Source: Lucinisca nassula
Taxonomy: Eukaryota > Mollusca > Bivalvia > Lucinida > Lucinidae
Assembly: GCA_963580285.1 (NCBI GenBank)
Contig: OY757014.1
Span: 18,392,088 to 18,456,087 of the forward strand
DNA: 64,000 nt
Direction of reading: 5' to 3'
Below the pieces are notes generated by a model, which ran no database searches, was not told the origin of the DNA, and worked only from the letters and a program-made list of their open reading frames with translations. Within the stretch, counting starts at the first letter, position 1. Every line of letters starts with the position of its first letter. The position numbers and the translations under genes were made by a program. Shown here one piece after another: positions 11,587-21,662 of this stretch.

Positions 11587-11818
11587 TTAACCCATTTAGT
11601 ACCAGAAACCCCCAAACGTGTACCTGACCAAACAGTGCAGGTCCAGATCAGACGCCGCAGAACGCGGCGTCTGATCAGGGCCTCCACTGTTTGCTTAAAG
11701 TTCAGCCATTTTCCAAATTAATTTTGAAGAAAACACAACCTGACACCCCTAAATTTTGAAATGGACTCCTGCTAAAATATATATGGAGTAAGATTCAATT
11801 TGGTACCAAAAGGGTTAA
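11587..11818. mobile_element. MITE family A, copy 1
   Basis: TTAA edges with termini CCCATTTAGTACC and GGTACCAAAAGGG. Central perfect stem GACGCCGC/GCGGCGTC inside AAACAGTGCAGG...CACTGTTTGC. About 232 bp, non-coding. TTAA plus CCC...GGG points to piggyBac-type mobilisation (inference). Confidence 0.9.
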
Positions 11819-12843
11819 CGAAGTAGTCCCAGCTGCAATCAAAGCACTGAGAGTACTGGTGGGTCAATTGGCTGGAAAAATAGTTCTTAACTGAACCTCA
11901 ACCTATAACTTCTAGTAGTTTATACAAACAGTGTAGACCCTGATCAGATGCCACATAATGTGGCATCTGATCTGGGTTTACAATGTTTGCCAATGACCCA
12001 GGACACAAATCCAGTCCAGATTTTACAGATAACCAAAGCTTTTACACGGTGCTATTGACATCACAGGGAGAAGACTAGCCTTGCTATATATAACATGTAT
12101 CTAGATTTTGTGATAGTCACATTGACAATAGCAGGCAGGAAGCTTGTGTAGTTAGTAACTCTAGGTTGATTGATAAGCAATTGACCGAAAAAGCAGTCAG
12201 CTTGTTGCATTTGGTGTCAAATGCCAAACATGACAATTGTTGCCAGCTTTGTTTTCTGCCAGTTACTTTAAAAGTCAATGTTGGAAATAGTGTGGACCCA
12301 TATCAGAGCAGTCTGATTTGGGTCCACATTGTTTACCTGTTTGCAAAAAAAATATTTTTAAAAAGTTTGCAAGAAAAAGTAGCTGACGACCGAAATTTTC
12401 AGATGCAGTTTTCTTGGTTAAATGTTCTGGCAAAAATCATATTTTTTTCCATAATGTGAGTAGATTTTTTTTTTAGTGCAATAGCTACTGATGCTTTTTG
12501 AGCAAAACTACCAGTATATTTGTGATATTACATGGTAAAACTGACCAATCCTAGGACACCTTGGTCTTCAAAATATTTAACAACGTACCTGTAACATCAT
12601 TCTGCATCAAGTAGGACAGACCCAGTGTATGCCCGATTCTTCATCACCATCAGTCAACCAGAATCCCCGATCTCCATCAGTGCCACTGTATTTCCATAAA
12701 CAGAGCCAATCTCCACCACCACAACCACCATCTTCACCACCAGTTCTTGTGTCCTCATACATGGTCAGTCATAGTACCCTAATTCTACTGCATGTCATCC
12801 ATCCTGAACCTTATTTAAACTTACCTCTAAGGTTATTGAAACC
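11819..12843. other. Palindrome-bearing repeats; no supported gene
   Basis: Two palindromes of the common type lie at about 11928-11992 (GATGCCAC/GTGGCATC arms) and 12278-12345 (GCAGTCTGAT arm). A Pro/Ser-rich open frame at 12629-12770 lacks homology I recognise and runs straight into a minisatellite, so I do not call it a gene. Confidence 0.5.
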
Positions 12844-13034
12844 ATGGTTGTCAATGCAAGAAACAATGGTTGTCAATGCAAGAAACAATGGTTGTCAATG
12901 CAAGAAAAATGGTTGTCAATGCAAGATACAATGGTTGTCAATGCAATTAGGTGGTTGTCAATGCATCATGATATTAAGAAAGAAACTAATGGTTGTCAAA
13001 GCATAGTAAAATGGTTGTCAATGTATAACAGAGA
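12844..13034 (+). repeat. Minisatellite, ~18-22 bp unit
   Basis: At least seven tandem copies of ATGGTTGTCAATGCAAGAAA with growing divergence to the right. It is open in more than one frame because of its composition. Confidence 0.9.
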
Positions 13035-13099
13035 CAAAAAGATGGTACAATAAAGTCTGTGAAGAAAATTATGTGGTGAAACAAATGTTTTGAGGCAAT

Positions 13100-13321
13100 T
13101 TAACCCGATTTGCACAAGAAACCCCAAAATGGAACACTAGAAAACAGTGCAGGTCCAGACCAGATGCCGCTGAACACGGCATCTGATCTGGGCCTACACT
13201 GTTCGCAATAAGTTCATGCAAATAAGTTTTACAGATAACACAACCTGTGGGCCCTAAATTTTGAAATGGATTCCTGCTATATTATAAGGAAGAAGATTCC
13301 ATTTGCAACAAAATGGGTTGA
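13100..13321. mobile_element. MITE family A, copy 2
   Basis: Left TTAACCCGATTTG; right edge decayed to TTGA after CAAAATGGG. Central arms CAGATGCCGC/CGGCATCTG. More diverged than copy 1. Confidence 0.8.
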
Positions 13322-13650
13322 GTGTGTGTGAATTCGGGTTTAACGTCGCTTTCAACAATTTTTCAGTCATATCACGACGGTGTCTGGTTGCGACAGGGAG
13401 CTCAATGCTCACGTTTATAGTGCTGCCTCACTGAAGTATCATGTCCCAGACACATTACATGATACCACACCCAGTCACATTATCCTGACACTGGATCGAC
13501 CAGTCCTAGCTCTTCCCCGTAAACCTGAGTGCCAAGCGAGGAGCAGCTAGTACCATTTTTAACGACTTTGGTATGTCGCGGCCCGGGATCGAACCCCAGA
13601 CCTCCCGTTCCCCGGAGCGGACACTCTACCAACTGAGCTATCGGGGCCGA
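13322..13650 (-). repeat. tRNA-derived SINE with a conserved mollusc-type tail
   Basis: On the minus strand the head reads GGCCCCGATAGCTCAGTTGG with a B box GGGTTCGATCC, close to a real tRNA. The 3' acceptor strand does not pair with the 5' one. The 3' end is GCGACGTTAAACCCGAATTC, a tail style shared by many mollusc SINEs and RTE LINEs (family knowledge). Length ~330 bp. Confidence 0.8.
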
Positions 13651-13697
13651 ATGTGTAGGTTTAATTTCTTGAGCCTCATCCCAACAAATTTTAAACT

Positions 13698-13923
13698 TTA
13701 ACCCTTATCATGCTTTTCATGACAACCCATATCTTTGGAAACAGTGTAGATCCAGATCAGATGGCTTCTGAAGAAGCCTTCTGAAGAAGCCATCTGATCA
13801 GGATCTACACTGTTTGACATTCAGTTTATGAATTTGTAGGAATAAATTACATCAAGTAATCTGATTGGTTCAAAGTCAGATATGGGTGTGGCTAAAATGA
13901 ATATTCAGCAAGAGGAGGGTTAA
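13698..13923. mobile_element. MITE family C, copy 2
   Basis: TTAA edges. The central hairpin is extended by an internal duplication, GGCTTCTGAAGAAGCC followed by TTCTGAAGAAGCC. Flanking arms match copy 1. Confidence 0.85.
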
Positions 13924-14563
13924 ACTGTCAGGAAAAGAATCAATCACAGGGTAGAGCCACAGGAGATGGTTCAAATGAAGCCATCTCATCTGTATCTACA
14001 CTGTCCAAAACTAAAGATTGAAGCATACCCTAATAATCCTAAGTATTGGGACCTACAGGCCTAAGCAAATAGTGCATTCTGTTTGTTAATGTCCCAGTAC
14101 ATGAGCCCAGTCCACCGATCCCTTTTTACACAGGGCTTTGACGTCACGGTCACAGGGAGCAGTATAGCACTGCTATAAATAACCTCTGATAGTCACATGG
14201 ACAATAGGTGGGATTTTTTTCTTGGTTTCAGTTTTACAGCCCTTTCAAGATTAATTCACTCATATCAAGCCAATTGTTAACCAGAGGTGGGCGAAAACCG
14301 CAGAGTACCCGGTGAAAAACCACCTAACCGTCCATTGCAGAACTTGGCGTCTCGCATGTGACCCACAGCACTGAGAGACCTGATGATTAAGAGTCAGTGC
14401 TCTTACCCATTAGGCCATGGAGGCAGGTGGGAAGCTTCTGTAGTTAGTAACTTTGGGTTGATTGATAAACAATCAACCCAAAAAGCAGAGCAATGCCATT
14501 CATAATTACATCTGAACTGTAAACAATGTTTTGGCCAAGAAAATGTACATAGAAATATGTACT
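13924..14563. other. Repeat fragments, including an old tRNA-like SINE
   Basis: About 14290-14430 on the minus strand carries a tRNA-like head (CTCCATGGCCTAATGGGTAA) with a degenerate B box. Half palindromes lie near 13985 and 14080. A GGGTTGATTGATAAACAATC motif near 14456 recurs near 34937. No gene. Confidence 0.5.
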
Positions 14564-14830
14564 ACCGTAATGATTCTAAGTATTCGGACAGATAAGCCTG
14601 ACAAAACAGTGCAGACCCAGATCAGACTGCTGTAGGAGCAGTCTGATCAGGGTCTACACTGTTTGCCATCAGACTGCTCCTGACAGAGCAGTCTGATCAG
14701 GGTCTACACTGTTTGCCATTCTGCCTGCAACTTTTGGACTCCACGCTGGATCGTGAAACCAATTTGTTAAAATTTTAGGAGAATTACAGCAAGTCATCAA
14801 GGTGTCCAAACTTTTAGGATTTTTACGGTA
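14564..14830. mobile_element. MITE family E, copy 1
   Basis: Termini TACCGTAATGATTC and its inverted counterpart GGATTTTTACGGTA, bounded by TA. Two successive palindromes (CAGACTGCTGTAGGAGCAG and CAGACTGCTCC/GGAGCAGTCTG class) sit in the middle, so one hairpin has been duplicated. The TA boundary suggests Tc1/mariner-type mobilisation. Confidence 0.8.
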
Positions 14831-14892
14831 CTAGTGAACTTTAGACCATAACCAGATGAGGATGGGTAATGAGAATAAGTATACTTCTTGTT

Positions 14893-15195
14893 TTTGTTTG
14901 TTTGATTTGAGATTTAACGTCCCCGTCAACACTGTAAAGGTCATTTTGGAGACGTTGCTTCCAATTTTGTGGGACTTTTACCCGACACACTGAGATGAAA
15001 TGACATCTCAAGCCCTGTCGCCCAATGAAACCAATAGGGTTTATTAGCATGGACGGTCCGCCTCGCACCGCGGTTCCTGGACAGGCTTATATCCTCTAAG
15101 CGGTTTACCAGTACTAGTGTGCGGGCCGGATTCAGCTCTGCGTTGAAGCATCATGCAGCCCATATATTTCTTCAAGCCCCTATAGGCGGGGGCGA
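14893..15195 (-). repeat. SINE S1, full-length
   Basis: Flanked by a perfect 13-bp direct repeat, TATACTTCTTGTT (14880-14892 and 15196-15208), which is good evidence of target-primed retrotransposition. The head GCCCCCGCCTATAGGGGC and the tail with TTAAATCTCAAATCAAAC are intact. Confidence 0.9.
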
Positions 15196-15317
15196 TATAC
15201 TTCTTGTTAGGAACATTGTTGTTGGTACTTGTTAAAATTATCTCAAGTTCTCACAATTGAGAATTAAGAAAATTATCCCAAATTTAATCCTCTTTCCTCC
15301 TTAACTGGAGCTAAGAT

Positions 15318-15569
15318 TTAACCCCTTTTTGTACCAAATGGAATCTTCCTCCTTATATATGGCAGGAGCTCATTTCAAAAATTTAAGGGTGTCAGGTTGT
15401 GTTTTCTTTAAAATTTATTCGGAAAATAGCTGAACTTTTTGCAAATAGTGTAGGCCCTGAGACATCGCAGAATGGCCCTGATCAGACGCCGCGATCTGCG
15501 GCATCTGATCTGGGCCTGCACTGTTTGTCAGGGTACACGTTTTGAGGTTTCTGGTACCAAATGGGTTAA
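15318..15569. mobile_element. MITE family A, copy 3
   Basis: TTAACCCCTTTTTGTACC to GGTACCAAATGGGTTAA. Central stem GACGCCGC/GCGGCATC with a short insertion. Its right edge is 24 bp from the donor side of the small PDE4-like exon at 15594-15642. Confidence 0.88.
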
Positions 15570-15593
15570 ATGGAAAAATTCTTAGTAACTTAC

Positions 15594-15642
15594 AGTTGTT
15601 CACTCTGAACCGATGAATGCCTGGAGACTGACTTTTGTGGAT
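15594..15642 (-). CDS. Candidate alternative PDE4 exon (49 nt), partial duplicate
   Basis: On the minus strand this reads [15 protein letters not shown]. It is bounded by CAG at the 5' side and GTAAGT at the 3' side. The last ~40 nt and the first bases of the following intron nearly match the 3' end of the PDE4 exon at 17926-18108. It lacks the RRES phosphorylation site of that exon. The acceptor has a weak pyrimidine tract. Its entry phase differs from the 183-nt exon, and including both would give an early TGA. It could be an isoform-specific exon with its own upstream start or a dead duplicate. It sits between two palindromic MITEs. Confidence 0.45.
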
Positions 15643-15659
15643 CTGGTACAAATTTGTCA

Positions 15660-15855
15660 CATGTATTCTGACACTTTTCTGCCTGAGCAAACAGTGTAGA
15701 CCCAGAGGAGATGCCACAGAATGTGGTACCTCATCATGGTCTACACTGTTTGCCATTCATCCAGCTAGTTTTAGACACAACATTGATTGTTCAACTTTTA
15801 TAATAAGAATGGTAAGCAGTTCAGATGTTCCAATTCTTTGGGTAAATACCGAAAT
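15660..15855. mobile_element. Palindromic MITE, GATGCCAC class
   Basis: Central palindrome about 15688-15758, AAACAGTGTAGACCC with GATGCCACAGAATGTGG, then CTACACTGTTTGCC. Flanks resemble those at 29575-29800. The termini are too worn to define. It directly adjoins the acceptor of the 49-nt candidate exon. Confidence 0.55.
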
Positions 15856-16248
15856 TTAGCTGCTCAATGAGAACCTCTGATGTTGACTGACACAGAGTGG
15901 TCTGTGGCCTTATAATGCTCAGCATAACCTATCCTAAGCACCTAGTGTTAAAAGAAGCAGTGTTAAAAACAACAACAACAACCTATCACTGTTTTTCCTT
16001 ATTGCACATGTAAGTGTCATGTCACATCAAAGGCTCTGATCAGTTGTGCAGTCTGATCTGAATCTTTGCTGCCTGCCTATGAAGCAAACTTTCGGTGTGA
16101 CAAGAGCTCAGAATGTTCTAGCACCTTCGAAATAGTGTAAGATTATTTACAGAAGATGTCACACAGTGCAAGAGATGAAAATCAGCCGTTTTTCATTATT
16201 TTCACAAAGGTAACATCTTGTAAATATGAATGTAAATAAAGATAATAA
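15856..16248. other. Unassigned stretch
   Basis: Contains an (AAC)n run near 15965 and a broken palindrome around 16030-16075. No gene. Confidence 0.5.
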
Positions 16249-16456
16249 TACCCTAATGATCCTAAGTATTTGGACAGACAGGCCTAAGCAAACAGTGCAG
16301 ACCCAGATCAAACTGCAGTCTGATCAGGTTCTACACTGTTTGCCATTCTGACTTCACTTTTTGGACTTGTTGCTGGATTGTGAAACAAATTTGTTAAAAT
16401 TTTAGGAGAATTACAACAAATCCTCAAGGTGTCCAAATTTTTAGGATTTTTAAGAT
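16249..16456. mobile_element. MITE family E, copy 2
   Basis: Starts TACCCTAATGATCCTAAG and ends CAAATTTTTAGGATTTTTA. Contains a shortened palindrome with CAGACCCAGATCAAACTGC and CAGTCTGATCAGGTTC. Diverged at the right terminus. Confidence 0.7.
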
Positions 16457-16512
16457 AGAATATTGTTCAAAGTACAAATAGGCATGGATTCACAATTTGA
16501 AATGAAGCAGCA

Positions 16513-16778
16513 GTACTTGTTCACCCCCGCCAATCAGGGCTTGGAGAAATAGATTGGGCTGTATAATGCTTCCACACTGAGTTGAAACCAACCACATTAA
16601 GTAATGGTAAACGTGATGCGAGTTGACTGTCCATTGTATAAACCCTATTAGTTTCTTTGGGCGGCAAGGACTGAGATGTCATTTCATCTCAATGTCAGGT
16701 AAAAGTCCTGTAAAATAGGAAGCAAAGTCTCCAACATGACTTTAATAGTGTTGACGGTGACGTTAAACCTCAAATAGC
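16513..16778 (+). repeat. Old SINE S1 copy
   Basis: Begins CACCCCCGCCAATCAGGGC and ends GACGTTAAACCTCAAATAG. Diverged throughout, no clear target duplication. Confidence 0.7.
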
Positions 16779-16950
16779 AGCTGTACTTGTATCTCAATAT
16801 TTAGCCACCTCAACTACTTACCATTCTTGAAATTTGAACAAGCACAATTTACAACCTGATTTTGAATCTAAAAATAGATGAACGAGTGCTAATGGTGTAG
16901 ACCCTGTTGAGATGCTGTATTTTGCCCCAATATATAAGGTAAATACTGTA

Positions 16951-17124
16951 TATTCACCTTATTTGCATTATCTGCTGGTTCCTTGTCTGAAGGTTATCAG
17001 TGTTGGAAAAACAGGTAACCAGACCCCCCTGACCTTGAAAGGTCAGTGGGGTCTGGTTACCTATTTTTCCAATATTGACAATGTGCAAGCTGGGAGCCAG
17101 CAAATAATGCAAATATGGTGAATA
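16951..17124. mobile_element. Near-perfect palindrome (fold-back MITE)
   Basis: Arms of ~85 bp run from TATTCACCTTATTTGCATTA to its counterpart TAATGCAAATATGGTGAATA. They meet at CCTGACCTTGAAAGGTCAG, with GGTAACCAGACCCC on either side. No coding capacity; frames on both strands read nearly the same protein because of the palindrome. Confidence 0.85.
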
Positions 17125-17925
17125 GTGCCAAGAATCATGAATCTTCACTTGAATCATAAATCTCTCCAAAATAGGTATCAATAATCTATAAATTACTAGC
17201 AGACACGATTTGTTTGAGACTTTCTGAAAATGTGGGTACTCTGGCTGTCATAGTTGCAAACAATGTTGACCCTGATCAGACTGCTCAGGGTCCACACTGT
17301 TTGCCTGTTTGCAATAATATGTTTTCAGGTGCAGTTTTTCTTGGCTTTAAATTCTTTCACATATAAAGTCTCTTTTTTTTTCAAGAAAATTGTAAATAAA
17401 ATCATGACATGGTCTTCAGCAAGTTTAAACTTAGAAACATCACATATCTTTTTCATTTTAAAGCAAATCATGGCTATCAGATAATATGGTATAAAGAGAC
17501 AACTGATCACTTATTGATGCAATTTTAAGCTTTTTTTTTTTATTTAAGTCTAACATTTAAATGAACATAGCAGGGCTATAGTTTTCGCAGCCAAGTAAGG
17601 CATGCTGCGATGGACCTAACCCAATTTACTGTATGATAAGGCTGAAAATAAACTATTCAAATCTCATGTTTATTTTGCTCTAAGATGGTTATCAAAAATA
17701 CCTGGGCCAATGAAAATTTCCAGAGAGCCCATGAAAACTGAATTTTTTTTAACATGCATTTGAATGGGACATGGACCCTGGGCGCATTACAAAGCCCCAT
17801 CATGATTTTGGGTCAGAAAATCACTGTACTCAGTAAAGGCTCTTTTCACTATTTACCGATTAGCTATGATTTGAGCACCATTTCCTCATGATCTGACAGG
17901 AGATAATTGCAAAATTCCTACTTAC
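17125..17925. other. Intron-like stretch with a short palindrome
   Basis: Around 17250-17310 a compact form of the common palindrome occurs (GACCCTGATCAGACTGCTCAGGG). Otherwise AT-rich and without genes. On the minus strand this would be the intron after the 183-nt PDE4 exon. Confidence 0.6.
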
Positions 17926-18108
17926 GGTTGTTCACTCTGAACCGATGAATGCCTGGAGACCGACTTAGGGGATATATCATAGTCACTGTCAGAGCGATAC
18001 AAGAACGATTCTCGTCTCTGAGGTAGATTTTGTAGAACAAGTCCACCAGATGGGCTGCTGCCATCCAGTCCTGGTCTTCCTCCAGTTGCACCATTCTCAA
18101 CATCAAAA
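17926..18108 (-). CDS. PDE4: PDE4 (cAMP phosphodiesterase 4, dunce-type) exon upstream of UCR1
   Basis: The minus strand reads an open 61-codon exon bounded by TTTCTTTACAG and GTAAGT. It enters with one base completing a codon and exits with two. The key motif is [20 protein letters not shown], the hallmark of long PDE4 isoforms just ahead of the upstream conserved region. In vertebrate PDE4 proteins the serine of RRES is the PKA site that raises activity. Human PDE4 genes carry an exon of similar length here (family knowledge). PDE4 hydrolyses cAMP in the cytosol; this exon is regulatory and has no catalytic residues. I could not find the UCR1, UCR2 or catalytic exons in this window; they should lie at lower coordinates on the minus strand. 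Confidence 0.92.
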
Positions 18109-18157
18109 CTGTAAAGAAACATAATACAGTAAATTGTTGTTGTTGTTTTGTTGGGGT

Positions 18158-18670
18158 TTAACCCGTTGTATACTGGTGGACACTTCCACTGCTATATGTT
18201 GGACAAGTCCATTTGTCGTATCATCACGTTAACAAGTCCGTGAAATGAACACCCCCTTAAACCCCAATTTATACAGAGAAAATTGGGGTTTACGGGGGTA
18301 TTTATTATTAGTCTTAATTCTGCTCCAAGACATACGTTATGGGTACTCGTTAGAACCGCCTCACTGAGGCGGTTCTAACAAGCACCCACAACCTATGTTT
18401 GCAGTATAAATAAGAAAAATATTACGAATGTTCATCAGAAAAGTAGCTATGTTGGAGATATGAAAAATGCACCATGTCGCACGGGTGTGTTATCCTAATG
18501 TAAGGGCTGTCAGGCCGACTGTTTTCGTTTTCAATCTATTTTTGAAGGAAAATTCTGTTAGCAAATAGTGCAGGCCATGATCAAGACGCCGCATTCTGCG
18601 GCATCTGATCTGGGCCTGCACTGTTTGCCAAGGTACCCCTTTAGGGGTTTCCCCGCATGCAATGGGTTAA
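18158..18670. mobile_element. MITE family B, copy 1, split by family H insert
   Basis: TTAACCCGTTGTATACTGG at the left and TGCATGCAATGGG-type TTAA at the right. The palindrome CAAGACGCCGC/GCGGCATC is at about 18563-18625. Comparison with the copy at 35998-36221 shows ~280 bp of extra sequence inside (18219-18500). Confidence 0.8.
18219..18500. mobile_element. Family H MITE nested in family B
   Basis: Contains ACCCCAATTT...AAATTGGGGT arms and the perfect stem TTAGAACCGCCTCACTGAGG/CGGTTCTAA. Closely related to the copy at 36237-36535. Its edges are inferred from the interrupted host MITE. Confidence 0.7.
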
Positions 18671-19031
18671 CCAAATGTCAGCCTTTTGGGTCATTTTGTG
18701 ATGTCTCCCAGAGAAAGGGTGAAAAAAGATAGAAGAGATAGCAGGAGATGAAATAGAAGGGGGAACCAGGAAAATGTATGAAAGTGAAGAAACAAAGAAA
18801 TAACAACACATCCCCCCCCTCTACCTTTACCTGCTGCAAGGTCAGCAGGCCTTACCTAATTGGAAGCCAATTTCAGTTGGACATCCTGATGAAGATCCTT
18901 GCCTCACCCAACCAACCCCACACATACAAGAAAAACAAACCTATGTGACCTTGACAATAAGGTCAATGTCGCCAAGCAGAATAAAAATCTTTTATATGTG
19001 TACCAAATTTTGAAATGTTACAGAACGAGAC
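18671..19031. other. Unassigned intron-like stretch
   Basis: Purine-rich (GAAGAGATAGCAGGAGATG) then a CCTATGTGACCTTGA repeat fragment also seen near 27930. No gene. Confidence 0.5.
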
Positions 19032-19051
19032 TGTAGACTAGGGGTGTAACG

Positions 19052-19166
19052 ATACATCGATAGATCGATGCATCACGATGGTGACTGCCTCGATAGCAAT
19101 GCATCGATAGTAAAATGAACTATCGATGACTATCGCCGATAGTTCTTTCAACTATCGATAGTTTCG
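19052..19166. promoter_or_regulatory. Left subterminal CGATAG repeat cluster
   Basis: About eight CGATAG or CTATCG motifs within ~115 bp, partly self-complementary (ACTATCGATAGTTTCGATAG). hAT transposases bind clustered subterminal motifs, so this is a likely binding region (inference). Confidence 0.6.
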
Positions 19167-19675
19167 ATAGTCAAAATTCAAGAATCCGCCATTTTTTCTT
19201 TGAGAGTAGTTTCCCCTATTTCCGGCGTGTTCGATTAGCGCTAATGTAAAGATTCTTAAGGAAAACGTGTGAACTCGGCTCCGAGTCAATTCGGCCGTGT
19301 TCTACTCGGCCAGGTTAAGTGAGCCTTGGTCAGTTACGCTAGTAGTGGTATCAGATAAAAATTCAGGCATTATAGTAAAGTTCTGTGTTTTCCCCACTAG
19401 TTAAACGTGACACGTTCGTAACGCTAGTATGCACTTATCATTTAGGAGTAAACACAGTGTGGCAGTCAAGTTTTAGCAAAATATTATCTAAAATCTGCGT
19501 TCTCTAACAGCAAAAACTTTCTCAGCCATGAGACTCTCTCTAGTCTCTATTAGTCTGTCATATGACGGTGTGTAGGGCAGTTCTGAAAATTATCGCATAC
19601 CGGCAGTTTGGCTGACCGCTATATACGCGAATCGAGCACACCACCGGAAATCTACTTTCATTTTCGATATCAGTA

Positions 19676-20356
19676 ATGGCAACAAACTTTGAGATCGTTC
19701 CGAACAAATCTGGAAAGGCAAGCGTCTGGGCCCATTTCGGGTTTGTGAAAGAAGGGGATGTTGTTGACAAAAAGAAAGTCGCTTGCAAAATATGTAATTT
19801 TGTGTTAACACACAGTGGAAATACGACAAATTTATCGGATCACCTCAAAAGGAAACACCCGACTTTTACAGACAAAGAGAAATCAGGGGTGCACCCACAA
19901 ACTGGTTTGACCAGATCTGCAACTCTCCCAAATTTGACGATTTCTGCAACAGCTACAGTTGGTGGAAGTTCACCTGCACCTGCACCATATACAGTTCCTA
20001 GCATTTTTGCTGCAAAACTATCTAGCAGGTCTCAGAGAGCAAAGTCAATAACCGCTGCTGTGACTCGGTTCATAGTGAAAGATCTCAGACCTTACTCTGT
20101 TGTTCAAAATGAAGGGTTCAAAAATCTTATTCATGTTTTGGAACCAAAGTATACAATACCCTCCAGACAGCATTTTTCTGAAAAAGTGGTACCAGACTTG
20201 TATCATGACATTGCTAACCATGTCAAGAATGATCTTCAAGGCAATTATGTAGCCTTAACCACTGATGGTTGGACCAGCAGGGCAACACAGTCCTACATCA
20301 CCATCACTAGTGTCCACATTGACCATGACTGGAGAGTAAGAAACTATGTTCTACAG
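19676..20356 (+). pseudogene. hAT transposase, exon 1 (BED zinc finger and start of catalytic core)
   Basis: ATG at 19676 opens a 227-codon exon. The BED finger spans residues ~15-62, with Cys37-x2-Cys40 and His56-x4-His61. A Ser/Ala/Pro-rich linker follows, then the hAT core with TTDGWTS near residue 200, whose Asp is the first catalytic acid in the family. The exon ends CTACAG|GTAAAA at 20356, phase 0. Joined to 24647 the frame continues smoothly into the family motif ENHTGxNIAEVL. It is intact itself but called pseudogene because exon 2 is frameshifted. Domesticated ZBED genes look similar, but flanking termini and direct repeats favour a transposon. Confidence 0.85.
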
Positions 20357-20929
20357 GTAAAAATATTTTTTTCTGTTTTTTCGACCACAAACCCACTTAC
20401 TCCCATACATGAGAGTTCTGCGTTCCGGACATTCATATTTTACATTTATATGCTGATATTTACGTTTTTGTTTTTCTTCGGAACGCGAACTCTCATAAGG
20501 ATTTCGCCATTTTGTATTCGCATGAAATATATAGGCACCGCTTGACAACCTCGCGCTGCTACTTCTAAAGCATTTAAAAACAAAATATGCATGCAACTTA
20601 CATCAGTAATGTTTTAAGTCCTCATGTGAACAAGATATATTCCAAAAGTCACTAAAACAATTTTTTAATCGGGCATTATTTAGTCCAGGTACCCAATGAC
20701 CCATTTCAATGGCCGCTGTTTACATCTCCAGCCAGATGTAAGCTGACGTCACAGCTGTCAAAAGCAAATTACGGTTAAACAAAAACAAGGATTATATTAT
20801 TTTCGTTTTTTCGAACGAACTATATGGATAGGGCTTTAGAAAAATATCTTTCAAGATTTTGCAGCTGATCATAGTCGGTCAGACGAAAAAAGGCTCGTTA
20901 TCTAGAAACTAGGAACACATTTACTTTAG

Positions 20930-21106
20930 CGGTCCCCATAAGTATTTTCCTGTGATGTCACATTGTAGTGGGGGCTGTTGCCCCCACACCCCTACTCAAA
21001 ATATTGAGGATTACTGTCTTCAAACTCCTGATAAACATTTACATTAGATTTGTCCCAGAACTAGCCTAAAACAATAGGCTTAGTCCGTGGGGACCACTAA
21101 AGTAAA
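20930..21106. mobile_element. Short MITE with TTTACTTTAG termini
   Basis: Inverted termini TTTACTTTAGCGGTCCCCA and TGGGGACCACTAAAGTAAA bound ~177 bp that includes GGGGGCTGTTGCCCCC. No coding sequence. Confidence 0.75.
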
Positions 21107-21539
21107 TACTACCCCAGAAACTATAATAAGTTATAAATAAATAGGAGAGGGATCATACCCAAGTAATGCGACAGTGGGTTGGATGATGACAACATGTTAG
21201 GACAAAATTTATTGTTTGGCAGTAACCCATTTTTACTATGTTAAAATTTGATTTTAAATTTAGGGGGTGTGAAATTTGGCAACGAAACAAAAGTGATTGA
21301 GAAAACCTGTAGTTTCTACTTGTCCATAATGTTTTGGAATTTAATAGGTATTTAAAAGCAAAAAAAAAAGCCAGGTTATATCATTATTTGCGAAAATCTC
21401 TCAATTATAAAAAGAAAGTTTATTAAAATTTTCTTGTCGATAAGTATGTATTTTCCAAGCTAGTAAATCACCTAAAATAGCAGATAAGCAATGTTCAGAA
21501 GTCGACACAATTAACTTTGACCTTCCATCAGAGACATCA

Positions 21540-21662
21540 AAGTGGAGCGCTTTGAGCATCGGATTTGTAATCGAGAGGTTCCGGGTTCGATCCTCGCGTT
21601 GGCCAAAGTGTTGTGTCCTTGAGCAAGACACTTCATCCACATTGCTTAAAAAATAATAAAAT
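21540..21662 (+). repeat. tRNA-like SINE fragment
   Basis: B box GGGTTCGATCC preceded by TTTGTAATCGAGAGG, then TGTGTCCTTGAGCAAGACAC, a body motif widespread in animal SINEs. The A box is poor, so it is not a tRNA gene. Confidence 0.65.

Noticed and set aside
12629..13006. Pro/Ser-rich open frame that might be a host exon
   Set aside because: No domain recognised, plus-strand orientation opposite to PDE4, and two thirds of it is minisatellite.
13575..13648. A tRNA gene on the minus strand
   Set aside because: A and B boxes are good but the acceptor strands do not pair and a SINE body follows.
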